DNA of 27,812 bases from an uncultured Frankiales bacterium. GTDB taxonomy: Bacteria > Actinomycetota > Actinomycetes > Mycobacteriales > SCTD01. The notes beneath the pieces were generated by a model that saw only the letters and a program-made list of their open reading frames with translations, had not been told where the DNA came from and did no database searches. This document shows positions 16,066 to 23,246 of this stretch, one piece after another (positions within the stretch are counted from its first letter, which is position 1; every line of letters begins with the position of its first letter). The translations under genes were made by a program, and so were the position numbers. The DNA lies in assembly GCA_946479905.1 (NCBI GenBank), contig CAMLIA010000030.1, positions 1 to 27,812 on the forward strand, written 5' to 3'.

Positions 16066-16734
16066 TCAGGTGACGGGCAGCGTCCAGGCCGCGGTCCACA
16101 GCTCGTGGTCCACCGTGCCGGGCGTGGTGCTGAGCTTCTTCTCCGCAGCGAAGCGGGCGGCGACGTGGGCGCTCTGCGGGCCGAAGCGACCGTCCACGGC
16201 GATGTCCCAGCCACGGCTGGCCATCCGGTGCTGCCAGGCACGGACGTTCTCGTACGCCGTGTGCGACAGCGCCGTCGTCATCACGCCCGTGTAGTGCGGC
16301 AGCGGGGCGGCCTCGCGCAGGCCCTTGGCGATGACCACCTGTCGCGTGCGGCTGGCCCGGGTGGACTGCTCGGTGCGGCCGAGGCCCAGCTTGCGGGCGC
16401 ACGCGGGCCAGGGCGACCAGCCGCGCTGCGCCTGCAGCGTCTGCGCTGCCTGGTCCTGCGTCGCCGGCGCGGCGTCGGAGGGCCGGCCGGAGAACCCGAG
16501 GCCGTTCCAGGTGCGCTGGTCGAACTGGTAGGCGCCGTAGTACCCGTTACCGGTGTTGGTGCTGTAGTTGCCGCCGCTCTCGCACTGGCGGAGCCGGGCG
16601 AAGTCGTCCCGGGTCGCGGCGCCTGCCGGGGCGGTCAGGGCGGCGGTGAAGGTGGCGGTCATGCCACCTGCGGCGAGCACGGGTGCCGTCTTGCTCGGCT
16701 TGGCGTGGCGGGGCTTGTGAGCGCGCAGCAGCAC
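16066..16734 (-). CDS. Resuscitation-promoting factor-like transglycosylase
   Basis: This 222-residue exported cell-wall hydrolase has a hydrophobic export segment at about 17-39, followed by an Rpf transglycosylase domain at about 41-117. RQCESGGNYSTNTGNGYYGAYQF carries the catalytic Glu52 and Cys51, which should pair with Cys112. The C-terminal third has a peptidoglycan-binding-like stretch (VRAWQHRM, WDIAVDGRFGPQS). I place the start at GTG 16732-16734, with GGAAGGA eight nt upstream, and not at the in-frame GTG 16821. The latter falls inside the conserved 3' end of the c-di-AMP riboswitch. It probably leads an operon with the M6 protease and DUF3151. The enzyme is expected to remodel the wall during growth or resuscitation. 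Confidence 0.9.
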   Translation of the reverse strand: MLLRAHKPRHAKPSKTAPVLAAGGMTATFTAALTAPAGAATRDDFARLRQCESGGNYSTNTGNGYYGAYQFDQRTWNGLGFSGRPSDAAPATQDQAAQTLQAQRGWSPWPACARKLGLGRTEQSTRASRTRQVVIAKGLREAAPLPHYTGVMTTALSHTAYENVRAWQHRMASRGWDIAVDGRFGPQSAHVAARFAAEKKLSTTPGTVDHELWTAAWTLPVT

Positions 16735-16809
16735 GTCGGCGGTCCTTCCCGGACGCCTGCGGGGTGAGCTGTCGGGTTCGGGCTGGGCTGCCCGGCGCTG
16801 GGTCCACGT

Positions 16810-16945
16810 ACTGCGCTTCACCCCGAGGGCGCTGGCAGCGCCCGGTGTTGGTTCCCCCGTCCCCCTCCTCGGTTGCGTGTCGACGGTCGTCCCGGAAGGG
16901 GCTCGGCGGAGGACGACCGTGCCACCCCAGGCGGCGTGGCAAGTT
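16810..16945 (-). ncRNA. c-di-AMP riboswitch (ydaO-yuaA class)
   Basis: On the minus strand the sequence shows the class hallmarks in order: GCCGCCTGGGGTGGC, a perfect 9-bp stem ACGGTCGTC/GACGACCGT (16912-16920 with 16883-16891), GCAACCGAGGAGGGGGACGG, the near-invariant GGGGGAACCAAC (about 16847-16858), a GGGCGC/GCGCCC hairpin (16827-16843), and the closing TCGGGGTGAAG. This class controls rpf and wall-hydrolase genes in actinobacteria and generally turns them off when c-di-AMP is high. Boundaries are approximate. A possible -10, TAACCT, lies at 16949-16954. Confidence 0.88.
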
Positions 16946-16986
16946 GACAGGTTAGCCCGAACAGGTCATTCCTCGGTAGTGAGGAG

Positions 16987-18006
16987 CTACGCCTTGAGGG
17001 CCGTCCCCGCGCTGCGGAGGTCCTCGCAGGCCTCGACGACACGCTTGGCCATGCCTGCCTCGGCGCTCTTGCCCCACGCCCGGGGGTCGTACAGCTTCTT
17101 GCTCCCGACCTCCCCGTCGACCTTCAGGACACCGTCGTAGTTCTTGAGCATGTGGTCTGCGACGGGCCGGGTGTAGGCGTACTGCGTGTCGGTGTCGACG
17201 TTCATCTTCACGACGCCGTAGTCGAGCGCCTCGCGGATCTCCTCGAGCAGCGACCCGGACCCGCCGTGGAAGACCAGGTCGAAGGTCTTGCCGGTCTTGG
17301 CCTGCACCTCGTCCTGGATCTCCTTGAGGATGGTGGGCTTGAGCTTGACGTTGCCGGGCTTGTAGACGCCGTGCACGTTGCCGAAGGTCGCGGCCAGCAT
17401 GTAGCGGCCCCGCTCACCCATGCCGATCGCCTCGGCGGTGAGCAGTGCGTCCGCAGGCGTCGTGTACAGCTTCTCGTTGATGGCGTTCTCGACGCCGTCC
17501 TCCTCGCCACCGACGACGCCGATCTCGAGCTCCATGACGATGCGGGCCTTGGCGCACTTCTCGAGCAGCTCCTGCGCGATCGACAGGTTCTCCTTGAGCT
17601 CCACCGCCGACCCGTCCCACATGTGCGACTGGAACAGCGGCTCCAGGCCGCGGTCGACGCGCTCCTGGCTGATCGCGATGAGCGGCCGCATGTAGCCGTC
17701 GAGCTTGTCCTTCGGGCAGTGGTCGGTGTGCAGCGCCACGGTGATCGGGTAGTTCTTGGCGACCACGTGGGCGTACTCCGCCAGTGCGACGGCGCCGTCG
17801 ACCATGTTCTTCACGCCCGGGCCGGACAGGTACTCCGCGCCGCCCGTGCTGACCTGCACGATCCCGTCGCTGCCGGCGTCCGCGAACCCCTGCAGGGCCG
17901 CGTTGAGCGTCTGCGAGCTCGTGACGTTGATGGCCGGGTAGGCGAAGCGGCCGGCCTTGGCGCGATCGAGCATCTCGGCGTAGACCGCGGGCGACGCGAT
18001 GGGCAT
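16987..18006 (-). CDS. fba: Class II fructose-bisphosphate aldolase
   Basis: This 339-residue metal-dependent aldolase splits fructose-1,6-bisphosphate into dihydroxyacetone phosphate and glyceraldehyde-3-phosphate in glycolysis. ALHTDHCPKD at 91-100 includes zinc ligand His93 or His96 and catalytic Asp95; ELEIGVVGGEEDG, FGNVHGVY, FHGGSGS and MNVDTDTQ are the other active-site blocks. The ATG at 18004-18006 has AAGGAG five nt upstream. The length is typical of the actinobacterial enzyme. The following rpf gene has its own riboswitch, so a separate transcript is likely. Complete. Confidence 0.98.
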   Translation of the reverse strand: MPIASPAVYAEMLDRAKAGRFAYPAINVTSSQTLNAALQGFADAGSDGIVQVSTGGAEYLSGPGVKNMVDGAVALAEYAHVVAKNYPITVALHTDHCPKDKLDGYMRPLIAISQERVDRGLEPLFQSHMWDGSAVELKENLSIAQELLEKCAKARIVMELEIGVVGGEEDGVENAINEKLYTTPADALLTAEAIGMGERGRYMLAATFGNVHGVYKPGNVKLKPTILKEIQDEVQAKTGKTFDLVFHGGSGSLLEEIREALDYGVVKMNVDTDTQYAYTRPVADHMLKNYDGVLKVDGEVGSKKLYDPRAWGKSAEAGMAKRVVEACEDLRSAGTALKA

Positions 18007-18159
18007 GGTGGCTCCTTCATCCGGCTGACAGCCCGATCCTGCCAGACCGCCGCCGCGCGCCTCACCTAGTCCCTTTTGACCATCTTCTGCTCAGGGATCG
18101 TCGTTTGGAGGCTTTCGTCCTTAGCGTCGAGATCCGCCCGTCCTGACAGGAGAGATCAC

Positions 18160-20043
18160 GTGCACTGCCGTCCCCTGCTCGCCGTCGCCGTCGTGGCGGC
18201 GGCGACCTGCTCCACACTCCCCCTCCTCGGCACGACCGCGTCCGCCGAGGGCACCCCGACCACCCGCCCCGTGCTGCTGTCGGTGACCGACGGCGACGGT
18301 GACGGCGGGTACGGCCTGTACGCCCAGACACCGACGGGTGGCTACCAGGTGGTCCCCGAGTCCGGCACCACCGACGTGTACGCGGTGGCCGCCTCGCGGG
18401 ACGGCAGCCGGGTCGCCTACCTGCAGGACGTGTACGACGACGCCGGCGACCTCGCCCACGAGCGGCTCGTCGTGCGGGACGCCACGCTGCGGGGGACGCC
18501 GGCGTTCACCCGCGTGGTCTCGGACCTGACGCCCGCGAGCGGCGACGTCTTCGACACCAGCCCCGCGCTCTCGCCCGACGGCAGCACCGTGCTGTGGACG
18601 CGGATGGACTTCAGCGGCGTCGAGCCGGCCGTGAGCACGATGTCCGCGCCGGTCGCCGCCGGCAGCGGCAGCCTGCTGGCGGACGGGCTCTCCGGCGCGG
18701 TCTTCCTCGACGCCGCCACCCTGCTCGGAACCGATGCCTCCGGGCCGGTCACCGTCCCGTCGACGGGCGGGACCCCGCAGCCCGTCGCCGGCCTGAGCGC
18801 CTCCGACACCGACTTCTCGGTGTCCGCCGACGGCACCGGCCTCGCCTGGGTCCGCGACACGACGCCGGACGGCTCCGACACCACGACGAGCGACGTGCAC
18901 GCAGCCGGCCTCGCGGTCGCTGCGGGTACCGCGACCCTCACCGGAGACCGCACCCTCGCCGGTGGCAGCGAGGCGAGCACGCCCGCCTGGACGCCGGACG
19001 GCGCGACGGTGCGGTTCGTGAGGTTCGACGCCGTCGGCCAGGGCACCGTGTGGGAGGCCCCGGCGGACGCGAGCGCACCGGCCGCAGCGACGCAGCAGGT
19101 CCCCGTGGGAGACACCTCCGGGATCGCCTCCAGCAGCGTCGACGCCGTCGCCCCCGGCACCGCGACCCTGCTGCCGGCGACGGTCGCCGCCACGTCGGCC
19201 ACCGTGCGGTGGTCGCTGCCCGCGGACACCGACATCGACGGGGTCATGATCACCCGAGGCGGCGGCTCGGTCGGAGGCACCTTCGTCAAGGCGCCCGCGA
19301 CGAGCTGGGTCGACACCGGGCTCACGCTCGGGACCAGCTACCTCTACAGCGCCACGGTCATCGACAAGGCCGGCAACAGCAGCGCGACGACGACCCGCTG
19401 GCTCACGACGATGGGCTCCGGCCTGACCACCGCGTCGTTCCCGGACCCGACATCCACCAGGTACTACCTGAACCCGAGCTTCCGCGTCACGCTGCCGACC
19501 GGCAGCTACAGCGTGCAGTACCGGGCCAACGGTGCCGGCTCCCTGGTGCCGTGGCTGTCGCACGCGACCGGCACCAGCCAGGTGTTCAGCGCGGCGCGGG
19601 CCGGCTCCTCCTACGGCCTGCTGCTGACCCGCTTCGACAGCTACGGCAACAGCACCGCGCCGATCGGTCTCGGCACCGCGGTCGTCCCCTACGACCAGTC
19701 CCGGGCCACGTTCTCCGGGTCGTTCGCGACCCAGTCGATGAGCGAGCGCTACCTCGGCAGCGCCACCGTCCTCAAGGCGGCAGGTGCCGCCGCTCGCCTG
19801 GTCGTCAACGGCAACCGGCTGCAGGTGATCGGCGAGAAGTGCACCAGCTGCGGCGTCATGGACGTGTACGTCGACGGCACCCGGGTCGCCGGTGTCGACA
19901 CCCACGACACGCAGCGCCGGTCCCGGCAGGTGTTGTACACCCGCAACCTGAAGGCGGGCGTCAACCACACCGTCGTCATCAAGGCGCGCGGCACCGCCGG
20001 CCACCCGAACGTCGTCCTCGACGCGTTCGGCGTCCGGCACTAG
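18160..20043 (+). CDS. Secreted multidomain protein: TolB-like propeller, FnIII, C-terminal beta-sandwich
   Basis: This 627-residue exported protein has a signal peptide spanning about 1-28, ending in TASA before EG. Residues 30-330 hold repeated SRDGSRVAYL / SPDGSTVLWT / SADGTGLAWV / TPDGATVRFV segments, the pattern of WD40-like TolB/PD40 propeller blades. Residues about 332-420 read as a fibronectin type III domain (ATVRWSLP, YLYSATVIDKAGNSS). The last 112 residues resemble a carbohydrate-binding-like beta-sandwich with CTSC (561, 564) and VDVYVDG-type strands. GTG at 18160 has AGGAGA seven nt upstream. It is divergent from fba. Substrate and role are unknown; ligand binding at the cell exterior is inference. 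Confidence 0.85.
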   Translation: MHCRPLLAVAVVAAATCSTLPLLGTTASAEGTPTTRPVLLSVTDGDGDGGYGLYAQTPTGGYQVVPESGTTDVYAVAASRDGSRVAYLQDVYDDAGDLAHERLVVRDATLRGTPAFTRVVSDLTPASGDVFDTSPALSPDGSTVLWTRMDFSGVEPAVSTMSAPVAAGSGSLLADGLSGAVFLDAATLLGTDASGPVTVPSTGGTPQPVAGLSASDTDFSVSADGTGLAWVRDTTPDGSDTTTSDVHAAGLAVAAGTATLTGDRTLAGGSEASTPAWTPDGATVRFVRFDAVGQGTVWEAPADASAPAAATQQVPVGDTSGIASSSVDAVAPGTATLLPATVAATSATVRWSLPADTDIDGVMITRGGGSVGGTFVKAPATSWVDTGLTLGTSYLYSATVIDKAGNSSATTTRWLTTMGSGLTTASFPDPTSTRYYLNPSFRVTLPTGSYSVQYRANGAGSLVPWLSHATGTSQVFSAARAGSSYGLLLTRFDSYGNSTAPIGLGTAVVPYDQSRATFSGSFATQSMSERYLGSATVLKAAGAAARLVVNGNRLQVIGEKCTSCGVMDVYVDGTRVAGVDTHDTQRRSRQVLYTRNLKAGVNHTVVIKARGTAGHPNVVLDAFGVRH

Positions 20044-20050
20044 CTCTCAG

Positions 20051-20093
20051 GGTGCTCGCAGCCCCCACCACTAGCGTGGGGGCGGTGAGCACC
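20051..20093 (+). promoter_or_regulatory. Extended palindrome enclosing the dedA -10 and start codon
   Basis: GGTGCTC (20051-20057) pairs with GAGCACC (20087-20093), and GCCCCCAC (20061-20068) with GTGGGGGC (20076-20083), separated by a 3-nt internal loop on each side. The 7-nt apical loop CACTAGC contains part of the -10 hexamer TAGCGT (20072-20077), which is followed by 7 nt and the GTG start of dedA. It begins 7 bp after the upstream stop, so it might also stop upstream transcription, though no T-tract follows. Confidence 0.65.
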
Positions 20094-20705
20094 CTGGCCC
20101 TGCCCGCGTTCCTCGACGGGCAGCAGCTCGTCGAGTCCTTCGGCGTGATCGGGCTGCTGCTCATCGTCTTCGCCGAGACCGGGCTGCTGCTCGGGTTCTT
20201 CCTGCCCGGCGACTCGCTGCTGTTCGCGGCGGGCTTCGCCGCGACCGGCGAGCTCAGCCACTCGCTGCACCCGAACCTGGGCGTGGTCGTCGTCGGCTGC
20301 GTCGTCGCGGCCTTCGCCGGCGCCCAGACCGGCTTCGTCATCGGGCGCCGGGTCGGGCCCGCGCTGTTCGCCCGCGAGGACTCGCGGTTCTTCAAGCGGC
20401 GGTACGTCACCAAGGCCGAGGACGTCGTCGAGCACTACGGCGCCGGTAAGGCGCTGGTCCTCGGACGCTTCGTGCCGATCGTGCGCACCTTCATCAACCC
20501 GCTGATGGGGGCCGGGGCGCTGCCCACCCGCACCTTCACGCTCTGGAACGCCGTCGGCGCTGTGCTCTGGGGCGGCGGTGTGACCGTGCTCGGCTACTAC
20601 CTCGGCCAGGTCCACTGGATCGGCCACAACCTCGAGGTCTTCGCGGCCATCGTCGTGCTCCTCTCGGTGACCCCGATGGTGCTGGAGTACCGCAAGCACC
20701 GCTGA
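20085..20705 (+). CDS. DedA/SNARE-associated family membrane protein
   Basis: This 206-residue integral membrane protein of the DedA family is linked in other bacteria to lipid-carrier (undecaprenyl phosphate) flipping and membrane homeostasis. FAETGLLLGFFLPGDSLLFAAGF at 29-51 with Glu31 and Asp43, and GRFVPIVRTFINPLMGAGA at 127-145 with Arg128 and Arg134, are the family signatures. Hydrophobic helices lie at about 20-40, 65-85, 155-175 and 183-201. GTG at 20085 lies 7 nt after TAGCGT, within a palindrome. A 6-bp GC hairpin follows the stop. Identification is good, substrate unproven. Confidence 0.92.
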   Translation: MSTLALPAFLDGQQLVESFGVIGLLLIVFAETGLLLGFFLPGDSLLFAAGFAATGELSHSLHPNLGVVVVGCVVAAFAGAQTGFVIGRRVGPALFAREDSRFFKRRYVTKAEDVVEHYGAGKALVLGRFVPIVRTFINPLMGAGALPTRTFTLWNAVGAVLWGGGVTVLGYYLGQVHWIGHNLEVFAAIVVLLSVTPMVLEYRKHR

Positions 20706-20721
20706 CCGACGACCCACCCTT

Positions 20722-20740
20722 CCCCCGTGCACAGCGGGGG
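20722..20740. terminator. Candidate bidirectional hairpin between dedA and pyrE
   Basis: CCCCCG (20722-20727) and CGGGGG (20735-20740) flank a 7-nt loop between convergent dedA and pyrE, with CCA/TGG possible beyond a small bulge. There is no T-tract, so termination is only inferred. The rest of the 109-bp gap shows only a short GCCG-GTT-CGGC hairpin. Confidence 0.5.
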
Positions 20741-20814
20741 TGGCCCAAGCCGGTTCGGCCACGCTCAGTACGGCTCGGTCAGCCGCGCCTGGCGTGCACG
20801 CGAGAAGGGACCTG

Positions 20815-21357
20815 TCAGGCGAGGCCGAGGTCGGTGAGGGAGTAGGCGAAGCGGTAGGGCACGCCCTCGGCCTCGATCTTCTCGCCGGCGCCGGTGTCGC
20901 GGTCCGCGATGGTCGCGACCCCCACGCAGGTGGCCCCGGCGGCTCGCACGGCCGCGAGCGCCTCGAGGGGCGAGCCTCCCGTCGTGCTGGTGTCCTCGAC
21001 GACCAGGACGCGCTTGCCGGTGATGTCCGGGCCCTCGATCTGCTTCTGCAGCCCGTGCGCCTTGGCGGCCTTGCGCACGACGAACGCGTCCAGCCGCCGG
21101 CCCTGGGCGGCTGCCTGGTGCAGCATCGCGGTCGCGATCGGGTCGGCGCCCATGGTGAGCCCGCCGACGGCGTCGTACTCCCAGTCCTTCGTCAGGTCCA
21201 GCATCACCTTGCCGACGAGCGGTGCTGCCTCTGCCGAGAGGGTGGTACGACGGAGGTCGACGTAGTAGTCGGCCTCGCGACCCGACGACAGCGTCACCTT
21301 GCCGTGCACGATGGCCTGGGCCTTGACGAGGGACAGCAGCGCGTCGCGATCAGTCAC
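20815..21357 (-). CDS. pyrE: Orotate phosphoribosyltransferase
   Basis: This 180-residue type I phosphoribosyltransferase couples orotate to PRPP to give OMP in pyrimidine synthesis. The PRPP loop is RVLVVEDTSTTGGS (116-129). LSSGREADYYVDLRRTTL (23-40) and FVVRKAAKAHGLQKQIEG (92-109) are the orotate/phosphate-binding regions. GTG at 21355-21357 is chosen since VTDRDALLSLVKAQAI is the normal start and TAGCCT ends 7 nt upstream. An ORF running to 21591 extends past this promoter and is not supported. It converges with dedA. Confidence 0.97.
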   Translation of the reverse strand: MTDRDALLSLVKAQAIVHGKVTLSSGREADYYVDLRRTTLSAEAAPLVGKVMLDLTKDWEYDAVGGLTMGADPIATAMLHQAAAQGRRLDAFVVRKAAKAHGLQKQIEGPDITGKRVLVVEDTSTTGGSPLEALAAVRAAGATCVGVATIADRDTGAGEKIEAEGVPYRFAYSLTDLGLA

Positions 21358-21364
21358 GCGACCG

Positions 21365-21370
21365 AGGCTA
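21365..21370 (-). promoter_or_regulatory. Putative leaderless -10 (TAGCCT) for pyrE
   Basis: TAGCCT on the minus strand ends 7 nt before the pyrE GTG. A perfect palindrome (21380-21401) covers the expected -35 area. Confidence 0.6.
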
Positions 21371-21379
21371 GCGGCCCTC

Positions 21380-21401
21380 CGCTGTCCGATGACCGACAGC
21401 G
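21380..21401. promoter_or_regulatory. Palindrome at the pyrE -35 region, candidate operator
   Basis: CGCTGTC (21380-21386) and GACAGCG (21395-21401) are perfect inverted copies separated by 8 nt. The element starts 10 bp upstream of the pyrE -10 and so spans the place where a -35 should lie. No T-tract; operator function is inference. Confidence 0.45.
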
Positions 21402-21439
21402 TCGGGTTCACGACTCCGCCGCGCAGGCAGGGCAGACGA

Positions 21440-21462
21440 GTGTCCCCAGTACCAAGGGACAC
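21440..21462 (+). promoter_or_regulatory. Hairpin in the leader of the 21479 gene
   Basis: GTGTCCC (21440-21446) and GGGACAC (21456-21462) pair perfectly around a 9-nt loop, ending a few bases before the GGAGGAG ribosome binding site. It may be an operator or an mRNA-stabilising stem. Confidence 0.4.
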
Positions 21463-21478
21463 CGCAGGAGGAGAAGTC

Positions 21479-22204
21479 ATGAAGCCGCTCGGGAAGCTCA
21501 CCGTCATCGGCGTCGTCGGCGCGGCACTGCTGAGCACCGGCGCGATCGTCGCGCGCGCTGCCATTCCGTCGTCGAGCGACGGCACCATCACCGCCTGTTA
21601 CAGCAGCGCGAACCCGGCCCTTCGCGTCATCGACGCCCAGGCCGGGGCCACCTGCGCCGCCGGGGAGACTTCCGTCGCCTGGAACATGGGGATGCGCTGG
21701 GCAGGTCAGTGGGACGACGGGACGGGCCCGGGGAAGGTGGCCCCCGGCCTCACCTACCCGTCTGGCAACAGGAACAAGGTCGTCCGGATGAACGTCCCCA
21801 AGGGCAAGTTCGGGTGCACCACCCCGAAGGGGCTCTGGGTCAGCATCACCGACTCCTACAGCTACCCGTGCGTCGAGTACCCGCAGAACTGGGTGCTGCT
21901 CGTCCCTGACCCCGTCGTGCCGGACACCCACTGGGTGCGGACGGGCGGTGACGGCAAGGTGGTCGCGTCCAGCGAGCCGGTCGACTACGCGTACCTCAGC
22001 TCCGGCTACGGCTACCTGCACATCCCGACGATCGCCGATCTCAACCAGTGCTCACTGACCGGCAACGTCGCGGACTACGCGACCTCAGGGGTGACCATGA
22101 CGGTCCAGCCGTACTACGGCTACGTGCTCTACACGCTGCGCAAGGCGGACGGCAGCAGCGTGAGTGCGCCCGTCAACATCACGATCACCTGCACCCGCTA
22201 CTGA
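21479..22204 (+). CDS. Small secreted protein, unknown function
   Basis: This 241-residue exported protein has a signal peptide at about 1-28 (KPLGKLTVIGVVGAALLSTG, ARA before AIP). The mature N-terminus SSSDGTITACYSSANPALRVIDAQAG-TCAAGETSVAWN is a module seen at the start of many secreted actinobacterial proteins, with a likely Cys-Cys pair. The remainder is rich in Tyr, Gly, Ser and Thr, probably beta-structured, with four further cysteines (FGCTT, YPCVEY, NQCSL, ITCTRY). ATG at 21479 has GGAGGAG nearby. No catalytic motif was recognised. Its last 7 bp overlap the convergent SDR gene. Confidence 0.82.
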   Translation: MKPLGKLTVIGVVGAALLSTGAIVARAAIPSSSDGTITACYSSANPALRVIDAQAGATCAAGETSVAWNMGMRWAGQWDDGTGPGKVAPGLTYPSGNRNKVVRMNVPKGKFGCTTPKGLWVSITDSYSYPCVEYPQNWVLLVPDPVVPDTHWVRTGGDGKVVASSEPVDYAYLSSGYGYLHIPTIADLNQCSLTGNVADYATSGVTMTVQPYYGYVLYTLRKADGSSVSAPVNITITCTRY

Positions 22205-23181
22205 CCGAGGAGCACGGCCTCCAGCTCCTGCGGGAGGCCGTGCACGGGCCGGTCGGGGCGCTGGGCGGGGAAGCCGTCGCGCTGGAGCCACTCCCACGTG
22301 GCCGCGACCGTGTCCTCGACGTCACGGCTGCGCAGACCGGTCGCGACCGCCCTCGCGGTGTCGCCCTCCATGAAGCCCTCGAACTCGCCGCCCTCGGGCA
22401 GCCAGCCCGGGAGCTGGGTCCACGGCTCGGCGCCGGCGGCCAGCAGCGTGTCCTGGTCCACCCACACCAGCTCCGCCCGATCACCGGTGACGTGGACGAC
22501 GGCGTCCAGCAGCGCCCCCGTCGTGGTGTGCCCCGCAGGGTCGGTGAGGTCGACGGTGCCGCTGGTGCCCGCGGCGAGGTTGTCGTTGAACCATGCGGCG
22601 AGGTCGCGCGCGTCGACGTACTGGTGCGGTCGGCCCGGTCGACCCGGCGCGACCATCCGCCCGCCGCGAGCCGCCCGCCCGAGCCACCACGGCAGCCGGC
22701 CGATGTCCTCGTAGGGCCCGAGGATCAGCCCCGGCCGGCCGATCAGCGCGTCCGGGAACGACTCCAGGGCCGCGAGCTCGCCGCCGCGCTTGTCCTGCGC
22801 GTAGTCGGTCTGGTCCGCGTCGGGCTCGGCGTCGACGACGGGCCACTCCTCGTTGCCGCCGGGCGGCCGCCCGTCGGTGTAGGCGCTGATGCTCGAGCAG
22901 TAGGCGTACCGGCCGACCCGTCCCCGCAGCAGGGCCGCCGACGACCGCACGACCCGGGGCGCCTGCGCCCACGGGTCGAACACCGCGTCGAACTCCTTGC
23001 CCTGCAAGGCTTCTCGCAGCTGCCCGTCGTCCGTGCGGTCCGCCTTGAGGGGCTGTACGCCCTCGGGCAGCGTCCCGGTCAGGCCACGGTTGAGGGCGGT
23101 GACGTCCCACCCGCGGTCGAGGGCGTCGAGGATGACGGACCGGCCCACGAAGCGGGTGCCGCCCAGCACGAGAAGTCGCAT
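22198..23181 (-). CDS. NAD-dependent epimerase/dehydratase-like extended SDR
   Basis: This is a 327-residue Rossmann-fold protein. LVLGGTRFVGRSV at 4-16 is the extended-SDR glycine motif. YCSSISAYTDG and YAQDKRGGELA contain the Ser and Tyr-x-x-x-Lys of the catalytic triad. RPGLILGPYEDIGRLPWW and QYVDARDLAAW match the reductase/epimerase branch. The substrate is unknown. ATG at 23179-23181; no leaderless hexamer, a weak GAGGG lies upstream. It is convergent with the small secreted protein (7-bp overlap) and divergent from the DapB-like gene, 65 bp away. Confidence 0.88.
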   Translation of the reverse strand: MRLLVLGGTRFVGRSVILDALDRGWDVTALNRGLTGTLPEGVQPLKADRTDDGQLREALQGKEFDAVFDPWAQAPRVVRSSAALLRGRVGRYAYCSSISAYTDGRPPGGNEEWPVVDAEPDADQTDYAQDKRGGELAALESFPDALIGRPGLILGPYEDIGRLPWWLGRAARGGRMVAPGRPGRPHQYVDARDLAAWFNDNLAAGTSGTVDLTDPAGHTTTGALLDAVVHVTGDRAELVWVDQDTLLAAGAEPWTQLPGWLPEGGEFEGFMEGDTARAVATGLRSRDVEDTVAATWEWLQRDGFPAQRPDRPVHGLPQELEAVLLGQ

Positions 23182-23234
23182 CCGCCGACCCTCACGCGGG
23201 GCGCCCTCCAGCTCAAGGGCTTCCGCTGACGGCG

Positions 23235-23240
23235 TACCTT
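23235..23240 (+). promoter_or_regulatory. Putative leaderless -10 (TACCTT) for the 23247 gene
   Basis: TACCTT ends 6 nt before the ATG at 23247. Same geometry as the other leaderless candidates, but the only one here with an ATG start. Confidence 0.5.
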
Positions 23241-23246
23241 CCCGCC

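Noticed and set aside
16735..16821. N-terminal extension of rpf to the GTG at 16821.
   Set aside because: That codon lies inside the conserved riboswitch end; the GTG at 16734 has a better ribosome site.
18007..18159. TTGACC at about 18077 as a -35 for the secreted propeller gene.
   Set aside because: No acceptable -10 at 16-18 nt spacing; the 153-bp gap holds no other feature I can support.
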